Positions 21,406 to 31,904 of a DNA stretch of 64,000 nucleotides are shown here, in pieces. The DNA is taken from assembly GCA_944472135.2 (NCBI GenBank), contig OX235265.1, forward strand, positions 95,140,984 to 95,204,983, in the 5' to 3' direction. The stretch comes from Trichobilharzia regenti (Eukaryota; Platyhelminthes; Trematoda; Strigeidida; Schistosomatidae). The translations under genes and the position numbers were made by a program. The notes below the pieces were generated by a model. The model was not told the origin of the DNA and did no database searches. It was given only the letters and a program-made list of their open reading frames with translations. Every line of letters starts with the position of its first letter. Positions within the stretch are counted from its first letter, which is position 1.

Positions 21406-21739
21406 ACTAATTCATTTCCAAAACAATGTACATTAAATATTGTTTCATTGTGATATATCTAATAAACAAATTATCATGGAACTTGTTTACGTAAATTTGA
21501 ATACATAATTTAATTGATAAATTGTTTTTCGTTAATATTTTAGTTTCTCCTCTAATTAATTGTAATATGATTACCTTTAAATTTATTACTGTATTGCCTA
21601 TCATTATTATGGCGGTCAATGTAATTCCTATTATTCATGCTTTGAGCTGCTCAGGCAAAGTAATTCTTCAGTAACAGACCTATTTGTTGTGTTTCTATTC
21701 TCTGTTGTTGGTTTGTGAGTGTTTTAGTTGTTTTCATGT

Positions 21740-21830
21740 TAGGTGGAGAACTGATATCAGCTGGAAAACTGTTGAAACCCAGGAAGTATTGAACAGCCGA
21801 TTCGGTCTTTTACCGATAAGAAAGTTACTT
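21740..21830 (-). mobile_element. SINE-3 3' fragment
   Basis: The blocks gatatcagctggaaaactg and ttgaacagccgattcgg match the hammerhead half of SINE-3 in reverse. Confidence 0.45.
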
Positions 21831-21849
21831 TAATTATCCAGTGCTGGTT

Positions 21850-22085
21850 TGCAGGGATTTGATTAGTTACAGGTTCTACCACAAGTTGATATCAGTTAGA
21901 GTATTATTGGAGAGCCAAAAGGCAGTAGTGGACAGCTGTTTCTTCCTATTTCGGGACTCTTGGGTAGTGTGCACCCAATGTGGTTTGAATTCAGGACTTT
22001 CCGGTCACAAGGTAAGCTCTTATACCACTCAGTTACTTTGATCCGATCCAGTGGTCCATGAATTCCAACTCTGGCCAATTCGTGA
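21850..22085 (-). mobile_element. SINE-3 copy
   Basis: All SINE-3 blocks are present in reverse: gatatcagttagag, acagctgtttcttcct, gggactcttgggtag, B-box region ttgaattcagg, and ccaactctggccaattcgtg. It ends at a TA microsatellite (22086-22105). Confidence 0.7.
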
Positions 22086-22105
22086 TATATATATATATAT
22101 ATATT

Positions 22106-22789
22106 TATAGGTAAGTACCTGTTCTCTTACTTGTTGGAACCCCTCCAGTTACGACCTTTCTCTAGGACTATGAACAATAACCAGCATTATTTTAATGATC
22201 AAATGTGGATTAATATATCAAAATATCATAGAAACGTGAATATCTCTCAATTGATAGATGATTCCAAACCAACTTCTGCTGTCCATGGTAGAACTTGTAG
22301 ATAAGAAAAATGAGACATCAAATATTGATTGTTTTCGAGCTTGAATAATTCATTAATTATCGTTCTAATTAACGTTTACTTCTCTGAAATCAAAAAGTTA
22401 ATTACCAAAATAATTTGGTGAATTAAATTGAAATATATTTCATCATTAATGTCTGAAGAAAATAGCAGTTAGCAAAGAAATTCATAAATTCTGTAGTGTA
22501 CATAAGTTTAAATTCAGCATGTGCAAACATTTATGTGGAAAATACTACCACTGAATAAGTTTTATAGATGTATCCAGAATCTATCTTCACAAGAATTATC
22601 CATCAAATCTGAAAACAACCAAGATATCTGAGTTACCAAGGGACCTTTAGAGGAACTAGGAAACTCACACTCACTCACAATTATCAAATGCACACCAGAG
22701 ATTATCAAAACAAACAAAATCTAATTCGCAGCACTAAATGTGTCTAATGGTCCTTTCCATTACGTCGATTAAATTGCGACACTATGGAT
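22106..22789. other. no recognised feature
   Basis: AT-rich DNA without a support for any gene or repeat family. Confidence 0.35.
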
Positions 22790-24020
22790 CATCATTGAAC
22801 AGAGCCTGGGGTGGCAGTCACCTCTCTATCTCAATCTCTTCGACTTTGAAAAAACTCTTAAGCAGACAGCGTCGATCGAGGGCTGATTTGTCAACTATTT
22901 AGCTAATACGGGGTTCTGCCAACAATCATACATCTCATCCAACAGTTGTACAACAATGCTGCGTACAAAGTAATGCACAACAGGAAACTCACGGAGTTAT
23001 TCGAGTTGAAGACGGGAGGAAAGATAAGCTGGCTGCCTACTATCTACAATGATTTTCCTGATCGCGGTAGGCTAGATAATGCGACAGACAGCAAGGCGTG
23101 GGGAAACAGGCATAAAATAGACCCACACAATAACTTGAAGGACCTTGATTTCACCTATGATATATGACTGATTTCCCACAAAAAGTTGCAAAATACGCAA
23201 GTGAAAGCAGCAAGTTAGCAACAGAAGAAGCATCAAAGATAGGCGTTTATTTGAACATATAGAAAACAGAGGTGACGATGAAGATTCCTGGACAATAGCC
23301 ACAACAACGGACAACGTTCAGCATAAACGGGAGGAATCTGAAAGAAGCAACCTCCATTACCTATCTACCTGAGTAGCATAGTTTCAACTACAGACGGATG
23401 GAACTGATTAGGATATCAAAACGAGAATCGATCAGGATTGCAAGGCAAGCTTTCATTGCCCTCAGGTCTATGTGGAGATCAACAACACTCGGCATGAAAA
23501 TGAAAATAAGACCCGGATTTTCAAATCCAATGTGAAGTCTCTAATAATTACTATACGGGTCAGAGACTTGTCGCCGCGCCGCGTCACGAAGGTCACTTCG
23601 AACGAAAAACACACCTTCGTCAACAGCTGCCTCCTCTCAATACCACTCAAGATCAGATTCCCGGCCAGGAAAGATCAGTAATATTGAAGGATCTCTAGGA
23701 GCGTAGCGACACAGCAGTAACCAGTTGTTCTACAAATCTGCAGGAAGAAATAGAGTTGAAATAGTCATAAGTTGAGAAAACAAACGATCAATTGACATCA
23801 CACTCCAGACCATCGTTCGATTGGAACCTGAATGGCAAGCGGTGAGTCAATCATCAGTGAGAGGGTGGGTTGACATGGAGGAGGTGAGGTGGACAGGATG
23901 TGAAAGCATGCGGGCAGATGTGGAGCCAGATGAGAACGTAGGCAGAGGGCCTGACAAAGTGGAGACGTGCGGCCGAGGCCCTATTTTCACATTGGAACTA
24001 AACGAAACAATAATAATAAA
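22790..24020 (+). mobile_element. RTE element, RT to C-terminus, degraded
   Basis: The plus strand follows the RTE RT at 27750-28880 block by block: the region equivalent to IIHLIQQLYDNAA near 22925, the position of the FADD box near 23150 (here FTYD, so catalytically dead), the tail with an ILKIRWPAR-like block near 23640, and the final CGQTW-like segment near 23910. Multiple frameshifts. It is 5'-truncated and lacks the endonuclease. Confidence 0.7.
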
Positions 24021-24094
24021 CGTGTCTCAGATATAAATAGTAATCATGAATTAAAAGCAAACACTTTTTATTCTGTTCAGTACACGCTCGACTT

Positions 24095-24335
24095 GACAAT
24101 AATCATAATAATAATTTACTTTATTCCAAAACAGTACTTATGATATAGTGTGGAATTCTCAGCATCTAGTGAAATATTGCATCTAATTTACTCGATAACA
24201 GAAAAAACAAAACAAATAATATCACAGGATTGATAATAACAGCTTTCCTGTATTTGCAGTGACACTGAAGTCAAAAATGTACAAAGAGTCTAAACCAGTG
24301 ATAATAATAAAGTTAATCCTGACTATTCAGGAAGA
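24095..24335 (+). repeat. repeat X, 5' part
   Basis: This segment (gtggaattctcagcatctag, then atattgcatctaattt, then aaaccagtgataataataa) recurs at 59990-61670. It is interrupted here by PLE-D. Its class is unknown; no coding frame. Confidence 0.55.
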
Positions 24336-24837
24336 AAACCCACTCCAACAAATATTTAGACTTCGGAACCTCACAACCAATCGGCGCAAAGTTTCAAGTC
24401 TTCTTAGACGAGCACACTCTTTGATGTTAAGGTAAGAAGAAGAAATATCAAACATTACTGAGACTTTGAAGAAAAACAACTACCCGAAGATCTTTGTCAA
24501 CAAAATCAACATTGACACTAGGTATGGTCAAAAAAGCATTCCGAAAACAAGCACTTCAACAGTTGTCATTCCATAAACAATCCTGTCCATGTGAAAGACC
24601 AACTTCCTAAAGATTCTCTATCTAATTATGTCCGCAAAATAAGATGCTTGGAATGTGATGCGATATACATCAGACAAACATCACCAGGGAGAAATCAAAA
24701 TCAGAAAAAATGAACACCATAGAACATCTGTCTGACCACCGAATAATCCAGTTGAACTAGGAAAGCTTGGAGAATCATCATCCATAGGTCTACACGCTAT
24801 AGAATCAGGCCACAAAATTGATTTTGACAATGAAGAA

Positions 24838-25528
24838 TATAGCTCAATTTTGTCATATTTAACTGATAGTGGTCATGTAGTGGAGAAAACAAGAGCTTTC
24901 GAAGTAAATCATCATATCCCACCGAATCTTTCAAATAGACTTCGTATTCGTCTACTGCACACAGCTGAGGCGATAGACATTCGAACTATAAAGCCTGAAC
25001 TATACTCATTCAAAAGAAGTTCGTACAGCCATTATCACTCCCTTGGCCTATTAAGACATAACCAACTAATGACTTCTACACCACCCCTTGTTTATATTTT
25101 CAACCCCTTTCTTATCCATCCCTTTATATTATCACGTCTTCATTATAAACGTGTTTCATTTCCTTCCCTTACAATCAGTCTAGCATTACTTAATCGGTTC
25201 ATTTGTTTTTACTAGCCTTTATCGACTACTTCCACCTGAACATTGGTTTGTTCAATCATGCTGTTTTTCCATTATTCGTGTTATCACAGATTGTCTCACT
25301 TTTTCATCCTTATTATTGATAAGACCATTATTATTACCATTATTAATATTATCATTACTACTATTATTACTAATTGCCCAATTTATATTCACCATCGTAT
25401 TACCCTATAGACAGAATACCATAATTGGTTTATATTTGAATTTTTATTTGTAAACGTATATATATATATATAAGCCTGATGAAATTTAATTGAAAATAAT
25501 ATTGTTCGCTTAAATGTGTTGTTCTAAA
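24838..25528 (+). mobile_element. PLE-E fragment nested in PLE-D
   Basis: A 5'-truncated PLE-E. The 121-codon frame at 24850-25215 begins YLTDSGHVVEKTRAFEVNHH and continues through LRIRLLHTAEAIDIRTIKPE. This is the C-terminal part of a GIY-YIG protein of the B/F/E group, and its upstream motifs are missing. The 3' end (cctgatgaaatttaattgaa, then cttaaatgtgttgttcta) recurs at 31905-32010. Flanks aatgaagaa (24831-24839) and aatgtagaa form an imperfect 9-base duplication. Confidence 0.65.
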
Positions 25529-25579
25529 TGTAGAAATCATCATCCAGAAAAATTTCAGAAATCACAAAAAACGTCCAAT

Positions 25580-25829
25580 ATCGTCAGAAGTCTCTGATCA
25601 AGTGACATCACTAGACAAGCCCTCGAGTGGAACCCGAAAGGGAGGCGGCGAGTTGGTCGTCCAAGGGTGACTTGGAGGAGGTCATGCGAGGAGGAGATGA
25701 AAGCATGTGGACAGACCTGGAGCAGGGTGAAAAAGTTGTCAGAAAACCGAAGTCAATGGAGGTGCGCAGCTGAAGCCCTATGTTCCTCTAGGAACTAAAG
25801 GATACAATAATAATAATAATCGTCAGAAG
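25580..25829 (+). mobile_element. RTE 3' tail with 11-base target duplication
   Basis: A 228-base RTE 3' end (25591-25818) includes the last codons (VTWRRSCEEEMKACGQTW region) and an (AAT)n tail. It lies between two copies of atcgtcagaag (25580-25590 and 25819-25829). The unoccupied target is visible in the PLE-D copy near 19645-19660 on the minus strand. Confidence 0.88.
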
Positions 25830-26299
25830 CACTTCATATCAAGTGGAATCCAAATTATCTGCATAGGAATGATGGACTAAAACTGAATTTGACCTGGTTA
25901 CCACACCCCACCACCACCATCCATGAAATGACAAAATCAACACGAATGTAATTGATAAGCAATTTCGTTATATAAACGCACGCTGCTTTTATAATTTGCC
26001 ACACTTATCAGTACCAATAATCTAAACCTGGTTTTTTTATCTTTACCAATTGACCACGTTGACAACGAGAAAGACCCCATACTGAGGAACGATGATTAAG
26101 TTATTAAATATGAGCTGAAATAAAACTTTTATAAAACTATTAGCAGCAGCATTAAATAGCGGAACGTCAGTAAAATAATATTGTTTTGTTTTTCATCTAT
26201 TGGGAAATACAAAAAACCTTTATTATAGTGAATATCAGTGTTGAAAGTGAACTTGGTTTGTACATATATAATAATGTCAATAGCTAAACTTATAAGTTA

Positions 26300-26520
26300 A
26301 TTTAACTAATGTTACTACAGATTACAAGTAGGATGGGATGGAAGAGCTAATTTTCTTCATAGCCACATACTAAGTCATAGGTTTTACGCCTAGCACTATC
26401 CCTATCACATAGAACGTGGACTGGCCAAATAGGGTACCAATGAGTTTTTCTAATTGGTTGTAGCATTAACCTTACCTTATGCGGTGCAAGGGGAAAGCTG
26501 TGAATAGAAAGGGTGTTGGG
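26300..26520 (+). repeat. repeat X, 3' part
   Basis: Blocks aagtcataggttttacgcc and acatagaacgtgga with ggccaaatagggtacca match 61785-61850. Together with 24095-24335 it brackets the PLE-D insertion. Confidence 0.5.
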
Positions 26521-26621
26521 AGTTAAATAATATAGATTTGGGCCAATTTTCGACTACAGTGGTAATCGACTGACGAATTGAAACACTACTTACCATACTG
26601 ACGACCTTTAGTCCCAATTTA

Positions 26622-26826
26622 TTTTTTTATTTTTATTTTTTTATTTTTGATTACAGCTTGACTCCACACCGTATTTTTGGTACAAGTATGGAATTTTCAG
26701 CGTTGATATCGGTAGCCCAAATTTCGCAGGCCGACCATAGATATCAGGTGTGCGTCGGGGAGGGCTCGAACCCTGGACCATGTGGATGGTCGGCGAGAGT
26801 CCTAACCACTGTGCCACCAACGCACA
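26622..26826 (-). mobile_element. SINE-1 copy
   Basis: Full-length by comparison with the other copies, from the A/T tail at 26622 to the tRNA-like head ending cgcaca at 26826. B box in reverse: ggctcgaacc. Confidence 0.85.
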
Positions 26827-26984
26827 ATTCAGGGAAACAAGAACCTCTGAAGTGTGTGATGGCGTAATCAGTTACAAATATAATGAATTAGAAAGAATAT
26901 TCGACAAATTATCGTAGTATCTCAACAAACAAAGCACTAAGTAAAGGGCAACATACAAGAAATAAAGATTATGTAATAGTATAC

Positions 26985-27215
26985 AAAGAGGTATTTCGGT
27001 TAGGACGCTCGGCGACCATGCACGTGATCCGGGGTTCGATCCCTGGCCAACGCACTCCTTTACCTCGCTAAGCCATAAATAATGCTGGTAAAGAGGAAAG
27101 GTTGGGCATGAGGCTAGCAACCCCATCCCGTAAAATAAACACTACTACAGAAACTTCAGGCCACCAGATTGAAGCCTTGTGTTCCACTGGGGAACCTGAA
27201 GGAAAAAAAATACAA
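26985..27215 (+). mobile_element. SINE-2 copy, head damaged
   Basis: The tRNA-like head starts within the A box (tttcggttagg), B box GGTTCGATCCC, body ggctagcaaccccatccc and end gttccactgggg all match SINE-2. The first acceptor-like stem is lost. Confidence 0.8.
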
Positions 27216-27225
27216 GGAAATATAT

Positions 27226-27545
27226 AAAAATTGATTTGAAATTAATATCAGTGAGTTAAGATTGATGAGTCATAAAAATGGTAAGAGTAAGAACGGTAAT
27301 AATGAGCATATTAGTTGCCTACCAGTGGTACTGGTCGACGTCTAAATCAATTGAAGACACGAAGTGGTTATTCAACCGTCATTGACAGCAGTTTGAGCAA
27401 ACGAAGAAGTACAACTTTACTTTGATTTTCTGATTCTGTTGTCATTTAGCAAATTCACACCAAACTTGTGTGAGTGTAAAAACAAACAGTCATCAATCTT
27501 ATTTCACCCTGGTAACAATTTTTACTAGTTGGTTTTAAAGGATTA
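27226..27545. other. no recognised feature
   Basis: No coding or repeat similarity that I can name. Confidence 0.35.
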
Positions 27546-27549
27546 GATT

Positions 27550-27725
27550 TGTTTCACGAGTTGATCATGGATTGATATCAGTTCGACAATCATTGAAAAC
27601 CAGCAAGGAGTCCTGGACAGCTTTTTCATCTTAGTTTGAGAATCATCGGTAGTAGGCACTCACTGGGGTTCGAACCTAGGACCTCCCGGTTACAAGGTGA
27701 CCTCGTATACGATTTAGCCACTTAT
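27550..27725 (-). mobile_element. SINE-3 copy
   Basis: Reverse-order SINE-3 blocks: gattgatatcagttcgac, tcctggacagctttttc, B box gttcgaacctagg, and the A-box region near 27705-27720. The hammerhead core is degraded. Confidence 0.7.
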
Positions 27726-27734
27726 AACACAGTT

Positions 27735-28885
27735 ATGTGTGCAGCCTTTTGAGTTCTCGACGGCGTCGATCGAGAGGTGATTTGGCAACTACTTCGCTAC
27801 TACGGTGTCCCATCGACAATTATACATCTCATCCAACAGTTGTACGACAATGCTGCATGCAAAGTAATCCACAACGGGAAACTTACGGAAGCTTTCGAAG
27901 TAAGGACGAGAGTGAGACAAGGCTGCCTACTATCACCAATGATTTTCCTGATTGCAGTAGATTGGATAATGCGACAGACAACGGCAACCAACGAGGGAAC
28001 AGGCATAAAATGGACTCACATAAAAAGAGACTTGGAGGATCTGGACTTCGCCGATGATATACGCCTGATTTCTCACAAACTGGGAGATGTGCAAGTGAAA
28101 AGCAACAAGTTTGCGATAGAAGAAGCATCAAAGATAGGACTTCAAGTGAACATAGATAAAACAGAGATGATGAAGATTCCTGGCCAACACCAACAGCAAA
28201 AACAACAACAGACAACAGTCAGCATGAATGGGAGGAACCTGAAAGAAAACAACCTCCTTCACCTACCTGGGAATCATCGTTTCAACTACAGGCAGGTGGA
28301 ACTGACGAGGATATCAAAGCCAGAATCGGAAAAGCAAGACAGACTTTCATTACTCTTAAGTCTGTGTGGAGGTCAACAGAACTCAGCATCAAAAATAAGA
28401 TCCGGATTTTCTACTCCAATGTAAATTCAGTGGTTCCATACGGATCAGAGACTTGGCGAGTCATAAAGAGCATCTCAAACAAACTTCAGACCTTCATCAA
28501 CAGTTGTCTTCGCTCAATACTAAAGATCAGATGGCCAGCCAGATAAGATCAGCAGCAGGGATCTCTGGCAATGAGCGAACCAACTCAGCAGGAACCGATT
28601 ATGAAACAAATCTGCAGGAATAAATGGAGGTGGAATCACTGGCCATACTCTGGGGACACCATCAAGTGACATCACTAGACAATCCATTGCTCCAGTGGAA
28701 CCGGCCGAATGGAAGCGGTGAGTTGGTCGTCAGTGCAAGGGTGACTTGGAGGAGGTCATGTGAAGAGGAGATGAAAGCATGTGGGCAGACTTGGAGCGGG
28801 GTGAAAAAGCTGGCAGAAAAAAGAAGGAAATGGAGTTGCTCAGCTGAAGCCCGATGTTCCTCCAGGAATTAAAGGATATAATAAT
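27735..28885 (+). mobile_element. RTE element, 5'-truncated in the RT
   Basis: Best RTE copy in the window for the RT half. It starts within the DFEKAFDSVDR-type motif and ends with an ATAAT-rich tail at 28872-28905. The endonuclease half is missing. Confidence 0.85.
27777..28424 (+). pseudogene. RTE reverse transcriptase fragment (215 codons)
   Basis: The frame begins after the first RT motif and reads IIHLIQQLYDNAACKVIHNG, then TRVRQGCLLSPMIFLIAVDW (RQG motif, near residues 45-60), then DLDFADDIRLISH (catalytic FADD near residue 90) and GLQVNIDKTEMM. After about residue 155 the reading shifts and the last part is out of the protein frame. The enzyme copies the element RNA at a nicked chromosomal site. 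Catalytic residues are present, but the N-terminal endonuclease and first RT motifs are lost and a frameshift near 28240 breaks the C-terminus, which continues in other frames as SELSIKNKIRIFYSNV-like and ILKIRWPAR. Confidence 0.8.
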
Positions 28886-28889
28886 ATTT

Positions 28890-29290
28890 ATAATAATAAA
28901 ATCAGGTATTTAAATCGGGTGACATAATGTAACTGACAGCATTGAGTATAATTCAGCTAAAACTGAACAAGAGTCAAGCTAACGACAAAAGTAATAAGGT
29001 TCAAAACCAGTGTTCGCCATCCTAATATAATATCGAACACTTACGCTCATAGTTTCATAAAGGACATCAAGCTAACCCACAATGGAGATTCAAAATTATC
29101 AACAGAATACGAGCGTATCAATCGAATTTTTTCCAACCTCAGAAGCAATGGCAATTCACACATGTGAAATCCTGAACTCTGCATGCAAAGCAAGTTTGTT
29201 CTGTCACTGAATCTGCAATCTACCTGATCTCTCTTAACACTGAATTCTCATTTTAGTTTTTTATTTCTTAATTGTATTATTTCTTTCCCC
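28890..29290 (+). mobile_element. PLE relic (B/E group), C-terminal
   Basis: Frames give QANPQWRFKIINRIR and then a SEAMAIHTCEILNSACKASLF stretch, matching the coding end of the B/E/F group. A 70-base block at its left end (attcagctaaaactgaac) recurs inverted at 29655-29755, so the copy may have been part of an inverted pair before the LTR inserted. Confidence 0.5.
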
Positions 29291-29317
29291 CAAACTCTTT
29301 AAATCTCTACCTTTTAC

Positions 29318-29646
29318 TGTAACGACTCAAGACAAGGATCAGGCAACAGATCGCTTATTGAGAAAATCAACAGATATTTATATATTTTTTTATGTGCATT
29401 ATTATTAGCGTTATTGCTGCAGAGAAGAAACCTCTTCTGATTGGTTGTTTTCTTGCTGAAGGTTATTCCGCACTCCTTGTGACCGTTTCTTAGAAAGTTA
29501 AGCACATTCTAGGTCTACTGTGTTTGGTTGGTGAGTTCCTCAAGGTTAAGCTTTGTTATTGTTTTTTCTCATGACCCGGATTTGGGAAGTAAACATCGAC
29601 GTAAATTGATGTCTACAATTTTGGCTGGCAGCTAGCTCTCACCACA
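29318..29646 (-). mobile_element. solo LTR, LTR-X-related, antisense
   Basis: Minus-strand LTR from TGTGGTGAGAGC (29646) to GTCGTTACA (29318). It has a CCAAT motif, ATATAAATA and the gatctgttgcctgatccttg end block shared with LTR-X. It aligns along its length with 55370-55712, forming a subfamily. No clear target duplication. Confidence 0.7.
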
Positions 29647-29759
29647 TTGTTACCATTGTTGTTTACTTGACTCTGGTTCAGTTTTAGCTGAATTCTACTC
29701 AATCCTGTTAGTTATAAAACGTCACCCAATTTAATTACCTAGTTTTATTTGAGTATATT

Positions 29760-30420
29760 TTAGTTTCTACCGAATGAACGCTTTCTACATTACGTAATAT
29801 GTAATCTAAAATCTACAATTCTAATGACACATATTTCTAAATATCCCTTGAAAAAGAATAACTCTTCACTGGAAGTCTTTAATTGAATACTTAAAAGATG
29901 ACAACCTTTCTTCATACCATGTAGTCGAACGCATCAGGACTTGGAAGTAAAGGACTACAGGTGTTAATAAATTTGTTTGTGTGTCTCCAGAGGATTTACA
30001 AGATAATTCTAGAATTAGGAGTGGAAGGTGGATCATACGAAAAAGTAAGCAACATATGTCTGATAATTTCAAATGATTAGTTGGCGGCTTGCTTAAACCA
30101 CTAGTCTACATAAAAAAGCATGTGGAATACTGAATTTACACTTTTACCTTTCCAGTTGTTTTAACAGTATCGCTTTACATCTTTAGATCACAATATGTAC
30201 TCACGTAAATTTCTATTCGGCTTCCAACCTACCACTTAGGATTTCATGAAGGAAATAAAAGAAAACAAGGTGGTCGACGATTGAGTCTTGTTATTAGACC
30301 GAATAACGTCAGGTCACACTTTATCCTGTCGATGAATATTTCATTGGAAGATTCTATACAGAGAGTGAATATGTGGCAATAATTTACTCTGATAAATCTG
30401 TATTGAGATTCCAGACAGTA
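29760..30420. other. no recognised feature
   Basis: No coding or repeat similarity that I can name. Confidence 0.35.
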
Positions 30421-30572
30421 TTTTGGTACAGTTATGGAATTTTCAGCATGGATATCGATAGCCCAAATTTCGCAGGCTGACCGTAGATATCAGGTGTGCG
30501 TCGGCAGGGGATCAAACCTCGGACCATGGGCATGGTCGGCGAGAGTCCTAACCACTGTGCCACCGACACACA
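30421..30572 (-). mobile_element. SINE-1 copy, 3'-truncated
   Basis: From ttttggtacagttatgg to the tRNA-like head ending ccgacacaca. It lacks the A/T tail. SINE-2 follows directly in the same orientation. Confidence 0.8.
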
Positions 30573-30785
30573 TTCCTATGCGTTCCAAATGGAAAACAAG
30601 TCTTCATGCAATAGCTTTGAAGTTTCGGCAGTAGTTGTTTTATTTTACGGGATGGGCTTGCTAGCCTCCGACCCAACCTCTCCTCTCTCCCAACCTTACT
30701 ACCAGCTTACCAAGGTTTAGGAGCGCGTCATCCGAGAATCGAACCCGGACCACTTGCGTAGTTGGCAGTAAGCATTATCAGGGCA
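30573..30785 (-). mobile_element. SINE-2 copy adjoining SINE-1
   Basis: The gttccaaatggaaaac block, gaagtttcggcagtag, ttgctagcctccgaccc and a B box (gaatcgaaccc in reverse) are present. The end of the head is eroded. With the SINE-1 copy it forms a head-to-tail pair. Confidence 0.7.
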
Positions 30786-30789
30786 AGGC

Positions 30790-31380
30790 GAATAAATACA
30801 GCATATAGCCTTCTTGAAACCTTGTACACAACCATTAGGTAGTGTACTATCCTGTCGCCCTTGACCGATCTGGCATCAAAAGTCACGATCTGCCACGATC
30901 TTTGTATTCAGCTACATAATACTGATGGTTACCGTCTTCTTGAAACTTAAATGAAGTATGCGAAAACTTTATCCATTGATATTACAACAGTTTTAGGTTT
31001 TATTTGGTTGATAAATTTCAATGAAATAGAATGACGTCATGCTACCCAACTCAATTTATTGTTTTTGCCTTACTCATCAGAGGTAAGCATTGTATGAAGG
31101 ATGACTTATGTGTACATTGTCGTAAGGAAATATTTATAAATACACTGGTCATATGAACAGTAATAGCTTTCTAATTAGAGTATGCATTTAAAATAAATCG
31201 TAACTGTCAACAATAATTAATCAGCTTTAAAAATATATTGTGTTTATACTGGATTCATCTCAAAATTAATAAGTTATTAAGTTATTGATTAAATTCCGCT
31301 TTTCGTAAGCTGCATTATGGCTAAAACAATTACGAAAAACAATATGAAAACAGACCGTTTACGTTATTTGTTATAAGTGA
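30790..31380. other. no recognised feature
   Basis: No coding or repeat similarity that I can name. Confidence 0.35.
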
Positions 31381-31384
31381 ATAA

Positions 31385-31625
31385 TAATTTGGTTAAAGGA
31401 TTTCATCATGAGTGGACATCAGTTAGAGGACCATTGGAATACCAGATGGGAGTATTGCACAGCTGTTTTGTCAGCCTGATCTGGGCCCCTTCAGCAGTAC
31501 ACACCCGCCACCAGGGTTCGAGCGCAGACCTTGTGATTACATGGCGGGCTCGTAGACCATTAAGCCAGTGGGACCCGAATTAATAGCCAGTCCATGAATT
31601 CTAGCTTTGCCAATTCACGACGGTT
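31385..31625 (-). mobile_element. SINE-3 copy, left of a head-to-head pair
   Basis: Reverse-order blocks: tttcatcatgagtggacatc, cacagctgttttgtca, ccttcagcagtacac, B box gttcgagc, and the gaattctagctttgccaatt 5' block. On the minus strand the core CTGAAGG and a G at the cleavage position depart from the hammerhead consensus. Confidence 0.75.
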
Positions 31626-31639
31626 GAAGACACGGGAGT

Positions 31640-31845
31640 ATCTCATCGAAGAAGACACTGCTAAATGTTCGTGCTATGTCACGAATTGGCAGAAGTTAGA
31701 ATTCCTGGACTGCCCATTGGATCAAGTCTCAGTGGCTCAATGTTTGGCGAGCTTGCTTGTCTTATAATCAGGAAACCCTGAGTTCGAACCCTGGCAGTTA
31801 GTGCGTTCTGCTGAAAAGTCATGAACTAGTGAAATGAAACAGTTG
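31640..31845 (+). mobile_element. SINE-3 copy, right of a head-to-head pair
   Basis: Plus-strand copy: gaattggcagaagttagaat, A-box tggctcaatg, B box GTTCGAACCC, then a degraded hammerhead (CTGAAAA core). Its 5' end faces that of the 31385-31625 copy. Confidence 0.7.
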
Positions 31846-31904
31846 GATTATTATTATTTTCATGATTACTATTATTGTTTGATCCACTAAATCACCGTCA
31901 TTGG

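Larger units (their letters stand above)
18350..21500 (+). mobile_element. PLE-C, degraded, flanked by inverted 3'-end arms
   Basis: A plus-strand Penelope-like element with RT (18820-20400), linker and endonuclease remains (20400-21060) and 3' region (to about 21500). Its left side (18350-18817) is the reverse complement of its own 3' region (21000-21500). Both arms contain the same SINE-3-derived hammerhead module, followed by the normal PLE-C 3' end (cattgtgatatatctaataa). PLE-D is inserted in reverse within the RT. All frames are broken, so the copy is dead. Confidence 0.8.
24340..26130 (+). mobile_element. PLE-D with nested PLE-E and RTE insertions
   Basis: A plus-strand PLE from the RT/endonuclease linker (24340) to a 3' end near 26130. 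The GIY-YIG part reads CLECDAIYIRQTS near 24650 and continues to GLHAIESGHKIDFDN at 24790-24834. It is then interrupted by PLE-E (to about 25528), resumes, is interrupted by an RTE tail at 25591-25818, and finishes with the 3' untranslated region. The PLE-D copy at 19245-19828 shows the uninterrupted order. Confidence 0.75.

Noticed and set aside
27883..28215. 110-codon minus-strand frame
   Set aside because: Antisense shadow of the RTE reverse transcriptase at 27777-28424.
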